DNA of 34,208 nt from an uncultured Actinomyces sp. (GTDB taxonomy: Bacteria; Actinomycetota; Actinomycetes; Actinomycetales; Actinomycetaceae), in contig CALIZH010000072.1 in assembly GCA_938028585.1 (NCBI GenBank), forward strand, positions 1 to 34,208. Direction: 5' to 3'. The position numbers were made by a program, and so were the translations under genes. Under the pieces are notes generated by a model that saw only the letters and a program-made list of their open reading frames with translations, had not been told where the DNA came from and did no database searches. Shown one piece after another: positions 16,319 to 24,680 of the stretch (position 1 is its first letter; every line of letters begins with the position of its first letter).

Positions 16319-17442
16319 TGACTCAAGCTGCACTCAGTCTGAGCCTGGCACGCATTATTAGCCAAGGCCTCGTCGAGGAAACGGCTGCGGATAATCCCAT
16401 TGCTGCGGTCGACAATATGCTCGCTTTGCAGGCGCAACTTCCTTCTTCGATTCCGTGGGCGATTAATCTACGCGTCAAAACGCCTTCTATTGGTGCAATT
16501 AATGAGGCCTTTGAGTCTGCTGAGCTCGTACGTTCGTGGCCAATGCGCGGAACAATTCATGTCACCAGCGCGAAGGATCACCATTGGCTGCGTCAGGTGC
16601 TTCGGCATCGGTATCGCGCATGGATGCGCTCGTTTGATGAAGAGGGATTGACTCGCGCGCGTATTGAAGAAGCTGCGCAGATTGCGTATTCGAGCATTGC
16701 CTCGGCGGGACCTCAAAGTCGTGAAGAACTCTGCGCGGCCTGGGAGCAGGAAGGGATCCGAACGGGTACGCGTCCGCAACGCGAGGCAGCCCTGCGAGCG
16801 GGGGAGAAGGGGACTTTCCTTGACCGTCGTAATCTTTTCCTTGCGTTGCATATTGAGGGTTTCCTAGTTGGCGGTCCTAGGAGGGGTAATTCCTTCCTTT
16901 TTTGTGACGCGAGGCCTTTGCCCGTTGCTGAAGGGGTCGCCCAGGGAGAAGCCGATCACGAGGCCGCGCTGGCGGAGCTTGCGCGTCGCTATGCGTGGGG
17001 GCATGGTCCCGTCAGTGTCGAGGATTTTTCTCGTTGGACATCACTAACGAAACGTGAGTCTCGGGCTGCGCTGGAACGTGCGGTGCGATTAAGAAGTGAC
17101 CGTCCTATCGTTCTCGGTGAATCTGGATATCAACGTGCCGATCTTGACTCGCTGTTGAGCCGCTGCGGAGATGCTGCTCGAGCGCTGTTTTCTTGCCCGT
17201 CTTTCGATGAAATCCATGTGGGATATGCAGACCGCACTAGCTTGGCAACGCAGGAGGCAGAGCGGGCAATTTGCCCCGCAAAGAATGGGATGTTTCGGCC
17301 GATTGTTATCAAAGACGGCCGGGTGATTGCGGTACAGGATCCGCGCAAAGGATATGCGTTTCTAGACTCGGTGCGAGACGAATATGATCAAGCTCTGCTG
17401 GAAAAAGCTGAAGAAATCGGTGAGTATTTGAGCGGCAAATAA
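16318..17442 (+). CDS. winged-helix DNA-binding protein, AlkZ-like (HTH_42) putative DNA glycosylase
   Basis: 374 residues. The general sequence look fits the HTH_42 family: DNMLALQAQLPSS near the N-terminus, ELVRSWPMRGTIHVTSAKDHHWL in the middle, and a C-terminal PIVIKDGRVIAV segment. AlkZ-type members open interstrand crosslinks or remove bulky alkylated bases, using two glutamines in a Q-x-Q motif; here Gln38-Ala-Gln40 fits that motif. It overlaps nucS by one base (TAATG), so both repair candidates are likely made from one message. Enzyme activity is inferred from the motif and family; a purely DNA-binding role is possible. Confidence 0.82.
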   Translation: MTQAALSLSLARIISQGLVEETAADNPIAAVDNMLALQAQLPSSIPWAINLRVKTPSIGAINEAFESAELVRSWPMRGTIHVTSAKDHHWLRQVLRHRYRAWMRSFDEEGLTRARIEEAAQIAYSSIASAGPQSREELCAAWEQEGIRTGTRPQREAALRAGEKGTFLDRRNLFLALHIEGFLVGGPRRGNSFLFCDARPLPVAEGVAQGEADHEAALAELARRYAWGHGPVSVEDFSRWTSLTKRESRAALERAVRLRSDRPIVLGESGYQRADLDSLLSRCGDAARALFSCPSFDEIHVGYADRTSLATQEAERAICPAKNGMFRPIVIKDGRVIAVQDPRKGYAFLDSVRDEYDQALLEKAEEIGEYLSGK

Positions 17443-18669
17443 GTGATCGCGCAGCTGAAAATGTGCGAAAATATTCGTATGGATTCACAAGTTATGCGAG
17501 GCCGCATCGTCCTGAAAGATTCCATCATTGAAGATGGCATCATCACCGTTGAAGGCCAATTTATCTCTCATATTTGCCCGGCATCTGATTTTTCTGGCGA
17601 GCTTCCGGAATCAAGTGGCTCTACTTTCCTTCCGGGACTTGTCGATGTGCACTGTCACGGAGGCGGTGGGGAGTCTTTCCCGAATGCAACGACTCCCGAG
17701 GCCGCGATGCAAGCCGTCATGGAACACAGGCGTCACGGTACGACTTCTTTGGTTGCTTCGTGCGTCACCGCTGATGCTGATACCTTGAAAGCACGTGCTC
17801 GTACCCTAGCTTCGCTTGCCGAAAAGGATGAAATTGCGGGTATTCACTTCGAGGGGCCCTTCGTATCCCATGCGCGTTGTGGCGCCCAGGATCCGACCTA
17901 CATTGTTGATCCGGATCCCGATCTCACCCGCGAACTCATTGATGAATGCAAGGGATATGCACTTTCAATGACGCTTGCTCCGGAAAAGCCCCGCGCATTT
18001 GGAGAAGGTTCTGTTGCTGAAGCGCTGATCGATGGGGGTGCTATTCCTTCGTGGGGGCATACGGATTCGAACTCGACCTTTGCGCGTCAAGCCTTGGAAT
18101 ACTCACGTGAGCATTTCGCACATTCTTCGACCACTCGCGGCCCTCGTGCAACGATTACACACCTTTTCAACGGCATGCGTCCGCTGCACCATCGCGACAC
18201 CGGTCCGATCGCGGAATTTCTTTCAGATGCAGCCCGTGGTGGTGCGGTTGCAGAGCTGATTTGCGATAACGTCCACGTTGATCCACTTCTTGTTCGTGAT
18301 GTCTACGAACTTGTCGGTCGCGATCACGTTGTGCTGATTACGGATGCGATGGCTGCCGCCGGTATGCCTGATGGTTCCTACACGCTTGGTCCTCAAGATG
18401 TTGTCGTTCGTGACGGTATCGCGCGCCTGGCTCAGGGCGATTCTATTGCCGGTGGCACTGCGCACCTTCTTGATTGTGTTCGCGTGGCAACGACTTTGGG
18501 TGGAATTCCTCTGGTGGACGCTGTCTACATGGCATCGGCTCAAGGCGCTAAGATCTTGGGCGATCCGCGAGTGGGCAGCCTTGAGGTTGGAAAATTTGCA
18601 GATATTGTCGAGGTGGATTCCGAGCTCAATGTGCGTCGCGTAGTTCGCCGTGGCACAGTAGTTGAGTGA
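17443..18669 (+). CDS. nagA: N-acetylglucosamine-6-phosphate deacetylase
   Basis: 408 residues from a GTG directly after the upstream stop; in-frame ATGs at 17461 and 17479 are alternatives and no start has a clear ribosome binding site. The enzyme removes acetate from GlcNAc-6-phosphate to give glucosamine-6-phosphate, feeding amino-sugar use or peptidoglycan precursor recycling. It is an amidohydrolase TIM barrel. The metal ligands are His70 and His72 (VDVHCHGGGG), Glu137 (HFEGPF), His206 (WGHTDSN) and His240 (THLFNGMRPLHHR), and the catalytic Asp is 301 (LITDAMAAAGMPDG). No nagB or sugar transporter is nearby, so its link with the preceding repair genes looks like simple operon packing. 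Confidence 0.93.
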   Translation: MIAQLKMCENIRMDSQVMRGRIVLKDSIIEDGIITVEGQFISHICPASDFSGELPESSGSTFLPGLVDVHCHGGGGESFPNATTPEAAMQAVMEHRRHGTTSLVASCVTADADTLKARARTLASLAEKDEIAGIHFEGPFVSHARCGAQDPTYIVDPDPDLTRELIDECKGYALSMTLAPEKPRAFGEGSVAEALIDGGAIPSWGHTDSNSTFARQALEYSREHFAHSSTTRGPRATITHLFNGMRPLHHRDTGPIAEFLSDAARGGAVAELICDNVHVDPLLVRDVYELVGRDHVVLITDAMAAAGMPDGSYTLGPQDVVVRDGIARLAQGDSIAGGTAHLLDCVRVATTLGGIPLVDAVYMASAQGAKILGDPRVGSLEVGKFADIVEVDSELNVRRVVRRGTVVE

Positions 18670-18962
18670 GAGGAAAGCGATCTCGTAAGCGTCCGTGGGG
18701 CGAGAGCCGGCCGTTACAGATGTCGGCTCTCGCCTCACTTGCGCGCAGCGAAATTGGGCCCGATGGTGAGTACTATCAGGTTCAATATCTTCGTTCTTCT
18801 TCGAAGCCCTATACCTGCCCCGCGTGCCTGCAAACAATTGCCATTGGCAGCGCACACGTCGTTGCATGGCCTGAAGAACGTGCCTATGGGTTGGATCAGG
18901 GAGTTCGCGCTCGGCGACACTGGCACCTGAACTGTTGGAAACGTGGTCTTCGCCCGGCATAA
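18666..18962 (+). CDS. small Cys/His-rich conserved actinobacterial protein, possible zinc binder
   Basis: 98 residues from a GTG overlapping the nagA stop (GTGA). The N-terminus is very basic (RGKRSRKRP), and the core has paired putative metal ligands: Cys51 and Cys54 (YTCPAC), His64 (AHVVAWPE), and His85, His87 and Cys90 (RRHWHLNCW). The pattern C-P-x-C ... A-H-V-V-A-W-P ... R-R-H-W-H-x-x-C-W is one I associate with short actinobacterial proteins of unknown function. A treble-clef-like zinc fold is plausible. An in-frame ATG at 18720 would remove the basic tail. No function is assigned; nucleic-acid binding is only a guess from charge. Confidence 0.72.
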   Translation: MRGKRSRKRPWGESRPLQMSALASLARSEIGPDGEYYQVQYLRSSSKPYTCPACLQTIAIGSAHVVAWPEERAYGLDQGVRARRHWHLNCWKRGLRPA

Positions 18963-19078
18963 TGAGCGTGATTGGCTACGTGCACGTGGCGTGAGACACC
19001 TCCAGTATGCACTCGTGTTGTTTGCCCGTAGAGTTACTAACTAGAGGTTGACACTATCCCATTAATAGGAGACTCCGA

Positions 19079-20449
19079 GTGGACCAGCTCAGAAGATTTT
19101 CAGGAGCAGCTGCAGCATGTGCAGTTGCGGTGATTGCTGCGATTGTCGCGGTATTGGCTTTGACTGTGTGGAAGCCGACCCAACAAATTAGTGCGACTGT
19201 TACCCCCCAGCAGCCGGTCGTCATCACCCGTGAGGGTCTCTTCCAACTCGAAGGGGGTGAAGTCACCGTTACCGCGGCTTCTGCCTCGGGAAAGCAAGTG
19301 ACGATGGCGCTGGGTACAGCCGCAGATGTTCGTGCATGGGTTTCCGATCTGTCCTATGCGGAAATTACTGGCATCTCGGCGAACCGTGAGAATCTTTTGA
19401 CCGAGGGACATGACTCTGCGGCATCGGCAACCTCGTCGCCGTCTCCCTCGCCGTCGCCTTCCAGCGAGGCTCCACAAAACCCTGATCAGAATGCTCAGCC
19501 TTCGCCTTCTCCCAGCGCGACTCCAACTCTGTCGGCTGCCGGTGGAGATATGTGGCTTGACGAGGCGACCGCTCCCTCGACCGCGACAATGACGCTTCGT
19601 GATGTCGCAGCAGGGCGTTCATTGGTTATTACTTCGGATGGAACGACCCCCTCTGATTTGACAGTTACTATGACCTGGCAGACGCCGCATGCGAATGTTC
19701 TAGCAATCACTGCTGGCGTTATTACATTCATCTGTCTTCTCATTGCCGCTGCCTTGGTCGGCCTTGTTCTTTGGCGTGAACGTCAGGTGGATTCTGAAGA
19801 AGAAAAGCGTAAGGAAGATGAAGCAGAAGAAGGGGCATCTCAACAGGTAGATCCCACCTTCTTTGAAACCACTGATAACTCTGAGTCTTCTGAAGAGGAA
19901 AACGAAACTCTTCAAGCCAACATCGACGAGCCTGAAGAGTACAGCGACTCAATCGAGGGCGGGGAAACGCCTGATGACGTAACGGCCCAAGATGCTTTCA
20001 CTGAGGTCGCTGAGCTTGACGAGGAAACGCCAGAAGACGAATCCTCAGAGGACCGTGCCGTAGAAGAGAGCTTTGAAGTTGATGAAACTTCTGTGACCGA
20101 TCGGGATGAATCTTCGGACTCTGAGCCGCGTCGCGGTCGCCACGGCATTGCCTATCATGATGCTGAAGTAGACCCACCTGCTCGCGAATCAACAGATACG
20201 GGAATTATTGATTTGTCCGGTATTCGCCCGGGTGCAGTTCTTCCTTCGCGCCGCGCGCTGCGTCAGGCACGCGAAAAAGGTGAAGGACGCTTGGTGATTG
20301 GTGGCCAGGAATTCGATACAGGCTTGATTCCTCAGGTGGAGAAGGAAGAAGAAGTATCCACCAGTGATGGATCCGAAGAAAAGCGCTCGTGGGGCTCGAT
20401 CATGGGGAGCTGGATTTCACCGAAGCAACGCGGACAGAAGGGACAGTGA
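19079..20449 (+). CDS. two-TM membrane protein with Pro/Ser linker and long acidic cytoplasmic tail
   Basis: 456 residues from a GTG with AGGAGA seven bases upstream. Order: N-terminal membrane helix (about 9-30); an outside domain of about 80 residues rich in Val and Thr; a low-complexity Pro/Ser linker (118-150, SPSPSPSPSS and PSPSPSATPT); a second short beta-rich outside segment; a second membrane helix (about 207-232); then a cytoplasmic tail of over 200 residues. The first half of the tail (237-370) is extremely rich in Glu, Asp and Ser; the end is basic (IRPGAVLPSRRALRQAREKGEGR). I do not recognise the family. The next gene, a lipoprotein, starts two bases later, so an envelope role is likely. 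The 116-base gap before it holds no convincing promoter or RNA. Confidence 0.8.
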   Translation: MDQLRRFSGAAAACAVAVIAAIVAVLALTVWKPTQQISATVTPQQPVVITREGLFQLEGGEVTVTAASASGKQVTMALGTAADVRAWVSDLSYAEITGISANRENLLTEGHDSAASATSSPSPSPSPSSEAPQNPDQNAQPSPSPSATPTLSAAGGDMWLDEATAPSTATMTLRDVAAGRSLVITSDGTTPSDLTVTMTWQTPHANVLAITAGVITFICLLIAAALVGLVLWRERQVDSEEEKRKEDEAEEGASQQVDPTFFETTDNSESSEEENETLQANIDEPEEYSDSIEGGETPDDVTAQDAFTEVAELDEETPEDESSEDRAVEESFEVDETSVTDRDESSDSEPRRGRHGIAYHDAEVDPPARESTDTGIIDLSGIRPGAVLPSRRALRQAREKGEGRLVIGGQEFDTGLIPQVEKEEEVSTSDGSEEKRSWGSIMGSWISPKQRGQKGQ

Positions 20450-20451
20450 CG

Positions 20452-21465
20452 ATGAGAATACGACGTATCCTCCCAGTTCTGTGCGTGCCTGCACTTGTTC
20501 TTGGGGCATGTAGCAGCCGTGATCTAGTTGCTCCTGAGGTGACTTCCCAGCCTTCTTCCGCCTCTCCGAACCTAGACTCAGCGCGCATTGAGCGTGTTCT
20601 TGGATCCATTCAGGACACCATCAATACTGCTGATGCGACACGTGACGCTGCTGCTCTTGAACCTCGACTTGAGGGCGGAGCATTGCGTATGCGTAGTGAC
20701 CAGTATGCTGCTGCTAAAGCAACGAATACTGAGGTTCCTAAGCTTGTCGTCAACCAGGGTTCGGTTGCAGTGACAAATTCGGATCAGTGGCCGCGCGTTA
20801 TTGTGAATGTTTCCAGCCCTGATCAGGCATCTCTTCCTGTGCTCGCATTCGCAGTCCAAGATGATGCGCGATCGAAGTATAAGCTCGTCGGATGGGCACG
20901 CGCGCTTGGTGGAGCTCAATTCCAGTTGGATAACGTGGAGAAGGGCTCTGCGGCACTTGGTCCTGATGCTCAGGGATTCGTGAAGACCCCGAAGGAAGCG
21001 CTCCAGGGCTATGTGGACATGCTGAATTCTGGCAATGCCGGTAACGATCAGTATGCGGGTGATGATTTTGCTCGTCGCTACTTGCAGGATGCAAAGAGCT
21101 TGAATGATGCGGTTCAGGCTGCAGGAAATGTTCAGGCTCATGCTGATCTCTCGGCTGATTTCCCGATTGTCGGTGTCGAACTGGTCGATGGTTCAGCTCT
21201 TGTTGCCGCTTCATTCACCTATACTCAGACCTATCAGCGCACTGTTGCTCGTTCGACTATGCGCCTCGGGGGAACAACTGCTGCATTGGCAGAAGGTGAT
21301 GACGATACGGTCAAGGGGAAGGCGACAGCAACCTACATTGTGACCGTGCTCCTGCACATCCCCAAGGCCGGTTCGGATTCGCAGCTGATTAGCGCTGTTG
21401 GCGCGGAACGCGCACTTGGCTCGGTCGTCAAGGATGATGGCGCCGGGAACCCTGATCAACGTTAA
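20452..21465 (+). CDS. putative lipoprotein
   Basis: 337 residues from the ATG at 20452, chosen because it is followed by a clear lipoprotein signal: MRIRR, a hydrophobic core, then LVLGAC with Cys20 as the lipidated residue, and because AAGGGA lies upstream. The mature part begins SSRDLVAPEVTSQPSSASP, a flexible linker typical of surface lipoproteins, followed by a mixed alpha/beta domain without motifs I recognise. It should be anchored on the outer face of the membrane. The upstream gene ends two bases before, and the thioredoxin-like gene starts 13 bases after, so the three are probably one operon. Function unknown. Confidence 0.85.
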   Translation: MRIRRILPVLCVPALVLGACSSRDLVAPEVTSQPSSASPNLDSARIERVLGSIQDTINTADATRDAAALEPRLEGGALRMRSDQYAAAKATNTEVPKLVVNQGSVAVTNSDQWPRVIVNVSSPDQASLPVLAFAVQDDARSKYKLVGWARALGGAQFQLDNVEKGSAALGPDAQGFVKTPKEALQGYVDMLNSGNAGNDQYAGDDFARRYLQDAKSLNDAVQAAGNVQAHADLSADFPIVGVELVDGSALVAASFTYTQTYQRTVARSTMRLGGTTAALAEGDDDTVKGKATATYIVTVLLHIPKAGSDSQLISAVGAERALGSVVKDDGAGNPDQR

Positions 21466-21478
21466 GGAGATCTTCTTC

Positions 21479-22378
21479 ATGAATAATGATGCTCACAATC
21501 CTCAACCTGCAGATTCGCACGGTGCACTCGACCTCAGTGCAGCCGCTTCCGCCGCAGGACAGGGAGGCACCAATGCTTCTCAGCAGACAAACCGAGAAGG
21601 TGGTGCCGGTGGCATCAGCATTCCGCTGATTGATTCCTGCGATGATTCCTCTTTCGAGGCCATTGCCGCGAATTCTCAAAAGGTTCCGGTCGTCCTCGTT
21701 CTTTGGGCTGCTCAATCTCTTGAATCTAAACAGCTTCTGGCTACCCTCGAAGAGCTCGCACGTGAAAAGGCGGGTGCCTTCCAGCTTGTTGAGGTTGATG
21801 TCCAACAGGCCCCGCGAGTTGCACAGGCATTCCAAGTACAGGTGCTTCCGACTACGGTCGCTCTTGTCGGCGCGCGTCCTGTTCCTCTCTTCCAAGGTGT
21901 TGCTGCTAAGGAACAGATTGCCCCTGTTATCGAGGATTTGCTGAAGGCTGCTGGACAGATGGGGGTGACCGGTCGGATTGCTGTGAGCGGATCCGATATT
22001 GCAAAACCCATCCCAGAGGAGCATATCCCCGCCCTTGAAGCTGAAGAACGTGGAGATCTTGAAGCTGCGCAGGCTGCTTGGGAGAAGATTATTGAACACA
22101 ATCCCCGCGATGAAGAAGCAAAGAATCACCGCGCGCGGATTAATTTCAAGCTGCGTGAGGCTCAGGAAAACGGTGATCCCTCCGCACAGGCAGATGCGCT
22201 CTTCAATGAGGGAAAGACTGCAGAAGCATTTAATGTCCTTCTGCGCCTTATCGAGGACAGCCCGGAGGATCAGCGTGAGGATTACCGTGTCAGGCTGCTG
22301 GATCTTTTCCGAATTGCGGGGAATACCCCTGAGGTTAAGGCTGCAAGACGGCGTTTGTCTGCGCTGTTGATGATCTAG
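21479..22378 (+). CDS. thioredoxin-fold protein with TPR-like tail (YbbN/CnoX-like), active-site Cys replaced
   Basis: 299 residues from the ATG at 21479, with AAGGAGA eight bases before it. Residues 1-45 are a polar, low-complexity lead without a signal peptide. Residues 50-160 form a thioredoxin-like domain (VPVVLVLWAA ... FQLVEVDVQQAPRVAQAFQVQVLPTTVAL), with the cis-Pro at 124. Where thioredoxin has C-x-x-C this protein has Ser80-Leu-Glu-Ser83, so it cannot do disulfide exchange there. Residues 183-299 are alpha-helical and TPR-like. This layout matches YbbN/CnoX, a holdase chaperone that hands clients to DnaK and GroEL. A thioredoxin-like protein next to glgB is also seen in M. tuberculosis (Rv1324). 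Chaperone function is inferred. Confidence 0.85.
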   Translation: MNNDAHNPQPADSHGALDLSAAASAAGQGGTNASQQTNREGGAGGISIPLIDSCDDSSFEAIAANSQKVPVVLVLWAAQSLESKQLLATLEELAREKAGAFQLVEVDVQQAPRVAQAFQVQVLPTTVALVGARPVPLFQGVAAKEQIAPVIEDLLKAAGQMGVTGRIAVSGSDIAKPIPEEHIPALEAEERGDLEAAQAAWEKIIEHNPRDEEAKNHRARINFKLREAQENGDPSAQADALFNEGKTAEAFNVLLRLIEDSPEDQREDYRVRLLDLFRIAGNTPEVKAARRRLSALLMI

Positions 22379-22401
22379 AAGCTGTTAACAGGCAGCTGAT
22401 T

Positions 22402-22443
22402 AGGGGTGTGGGGAACAGATTTTCATCTGTTCCCCACACCCCT
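22402..22443. terminator. 19-bp perfect hairpin between convergent genes (bidirectional terminator)
   Basis: Bases 22402-22420 pair perfectly with 22425-22443 around a TTTC loop. It occupies most of the 79-base gap between the thioredoxin-like gene (plus) and glgB (minus), so it can serve both. Neither side has a proper U-run. Confidence 0.75.
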
Positions 22444-22457
22444 TAGTGCTCAGAAGT

Positions 22458-24644
22458 TCAGTGCTGAGGTGCCAGCCAGAGAGCACCCAGAGGAGGAACG
22501 CGAAGCTCAACCGAGTAGGGGCGTCCATTCCAGGGGATCTCTTCAGCAACGAGCTCGCCGATATTAACGACTCCTGAACCACCATATTGTGGATCATCCG
22601 TATTGACGACCTCTTGCCAGGTTCCCGCGTGAGGCAGGCCAATACGGTAGCCTTCGTGGGGGTTGCCAGCGAAGTTCACCACGCACACAAGCTCATCCTG
22701 AGCGCGGTGGCCGCTAGTGGCCTCGGATTTACGGATATAAGAGATCAGGTTGTGATCGCCATCGGAGGCGTCAATCCATTCGAAACCTGTGTAGGTGTCA
22801 TTCCACAGTGCTGAGTGGCTGCGGTAGAGCTCGTTGAGGCGCGCAACCAAAGCTGCCATTCCGGCATGGTCGGGTCGATCGTAGAGCCACCAATCCAGGG
22901 AGTAGCTTTCATTCCACTCTTGTTCCTGTGCAAATTCCTGACCCATGAAGATCAGCTGCTTACCGGGATGCGACCACTGGTAGGCGAAGAGTGAACGTAA
23001 ACCAGCCATCTGTTGCCAGTGATCACCGGGCATCTTGGAGACAAGTGCGCCCTTGCCGTGAACGACCTCGTCATGAGACAGAGGCAGCACGTAGTTCTCT
23101 GAGAAGGCGTAAACCAGTGAGAAGGTCAGCTCACCGTGATGCCAACGACGATTGACAGGATCTTCAGAGAGATAGCGCAGGGTGTCATTCATCCACCCCA
23201 TGTTCCATTTCATTCCAAAGCCTAGGCCGCCGCCAGAGGTCGGAGCGGTAACTCCGGGCCATGCGGTCGATTCTTCGGCAATCATGACAATTCCAGGATG
23301 CAGGCGGTAGGAGGTCGCAGTTGCTTCCTGAAGGAAAGAAATCGCCTCAAGATTCTCACGCCCGCCGTATTGGTTTGGACGCCACTGACCGTCCTTACGC
23401 GAATAATCCAGATAGAGCATGGAGGCAACGGCATCAACGCGTAGGCCGTCGATGTGGAATTGATCAAGCCAATACAGTGCGTTTGCGACCAAGAAGTTTC
23501 GCACTTCAATGCGGCCGAAATTAAAGACGTAGGTGCCCCAATCGGGATGCTCACCGCGCAGCGGATCAGGATCTTCATAGAGCGGAGTACCGTCAAAGCG
23601 CGCCAGTGCCCAATCGTCCTTGGGGAAGTGCGCCGGTACCCAGTCCAAGATCACTCCGATACCTTCTTGGTGGAGACGGTCCACAAGGTAACGGAAATCG
23701 TCGGGAGTGCCATAACGCGAGGTCGGTGCGTAATAGGAAGTGACTTGGTAACCCCAAGACCCGCCGAAGGGATGCTCAGCAAGAGGCATAAATTCGACGT
23801 GGGTGAACCCCATCTTCTTGACGTAGGGGATTAACTCATCGGCCAAACCGCGGTAACCCAGATCCTGCTTCCAAGAGCCTGCGTGAACCTCGTAAATCGA
23901 CATGGGGCCGTTGTGAGGGTTGACATCCTCACGTGCGCGAAGCCAGTCTTCGTCGTTCCATGTGTGGAAGACATCGGTGACGACCGAGGCCGTGGCCGGG
24001 GGAATTTCCGTTGCCCGAGCCATGGGGTCTGCTTTTTGGAACCAGTTTCCTGATGGTCCTTGGATTTCGAACTTGTAGCGGGCGCCGACACCAACGCCGG
24101 GAATGAAGAGTTCCCACACTCCGGAAGCACCCATTGTGCGCATGGCGTGTCCGGTGCCATCCCAGAAATTGAAGTCACCGACAACGCGCACGGCCTGCGC
24201 GTTAGGGGCCCACACTGCGAAGGCGACACCATCGACAGGTCCCATGACACCATCAAAATGCATGAGGTGGGCACCCAAGACCTCCCAGAGGCGCTCATGG
24301 CGTCCTTCGGAGATCAGATAGGTATCCATTTCACCAACGGTTGGGAGGAACCTGTAGGGGTCATCAACGACCTGCGAATGATCGCCGTAGGTCACGCGCA
24401 GTCGGTAGTCGGGAATGTCTTCTGCAGCGAAGACACATACCCAAACACCTCCGTGTTCGTGGGTTGCCGGGTAGGTATGGTCCTGAGTGAGCACCTCGAC
24501 CGAATCGGCCAGATGGTGAACGCTGCGGATCGTGACAACACCGTCATTGAGGTGTGCTCCCAGCACATCGTGGGGGAGAGGATAGCGCCCTTCGGCTACC
24601 GCATCGAGGACGTCTGTGGCCACTGCTGTCGCTTGAGGTTCCAT
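22458..24644 (-). CDS. glgB: 1,4-alpha-glucan branching enzyme
   Basis: 728 residues, a normal GlgB length. It cuts an alpha-1,4 chain and re-joins it as an alpha-1,6 branch in glycogen or alpha-glucan. Two N-terminal carbohydrate-binding-like regions (about 20-105 and 130-225) precede the GH13 barrel. Catalytic residues are visible: nucleophile Asp404 (IDGLRVDAVASMLYLDY), acid/base Glu457 (IAEEST), and the transition-state His524-Asp525 (PLSHDEVVHGK). It is followed by a C-terminal beta domain. On the minus strand it starts 36 bases after glgE, so the two are probably one operon; GlgE makes the linear chains that GlgB branches. Only a weak GAG-type ribosome binding site is seen. Confidence 0.96.
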   Translation of the reverse strand: MEPQATAVATDVLDAVAEGRYPLPHDVLGAHLNDGVVTIRSVHHLADSVEVLTQDHTYPATHEHGGVWVCVFAAEDIPDYRLRVTYGDHSQVVDDPYRFLPTVGEMDTYLISEGRHERLWEVLGAHLMHFDGVMGPVDGVAFAVWAPNAQAVRVVGDFNFWDGTGHAMRTMGASGVWELFIPGVGVGARYKFEIQGPSGNWFQKADPMARATEIPPATASVVTDVFHTWNDEDWLRAREDVNPHNGPMSIYEVHAGSWKQDLGYRGLADELIPYVKKMGFTHVEFMPLAEHPFGGSWGYQVTSYYAPTSRYGTPDDFRYLVDRLHQEGIGVILDWVPAHFPKDDWALARFDGTPLYEDPDPLRGEHPDWGTYVFNFGRIEVRNFLVANALYWLDQFHIDGLRVDAVASMLYLDYSRKDGQWRPNQYGGRENLEAISFLQEATATSYRLHPGIVMIAEESTAWPGVTAPTSGGGLGFGMKWNMGWMNDTLRYLSEDPVNRRWHHGELTFSLVYAFSENYVLPLSHDEVVHGKGALVSKMPGDHWQQMAGLRSLFAYQWSHPGKQLIFMGQEFAQEQEWNESYSLDWWLYDRPDHAGMAALVARLNELYRSHSALWNDTYTGFEWIDASDGDHNLISYIRKSEATSGHRAQDELVCVVNFAGNPHEGYRIGLPHAGTWQEVVNTDDPQYGGSGVVNIGELVAEEIPWNGRPYSVELRVPPLGALWLAPQH

Positions 24645-24680
24645 GTGTTCATCATCTCACGTTTAAATAATTTCTAATAA

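Noticed and set aside
19047..19078. TTGACA just before the 19079 gene as a -35 element
   Set aside because: No -10 hexamer lies at 16-19 bases; the distance to the start codon is too short for a normal promoter.
19430..19530. Short repeats of CCG/TCG/CCT type, possible repeat array
   Set aside because: They encode the Pro/Ser linker of a membrane protein and stay in frame; low-complexity coding, not CRISPR or a DNA repeat element.
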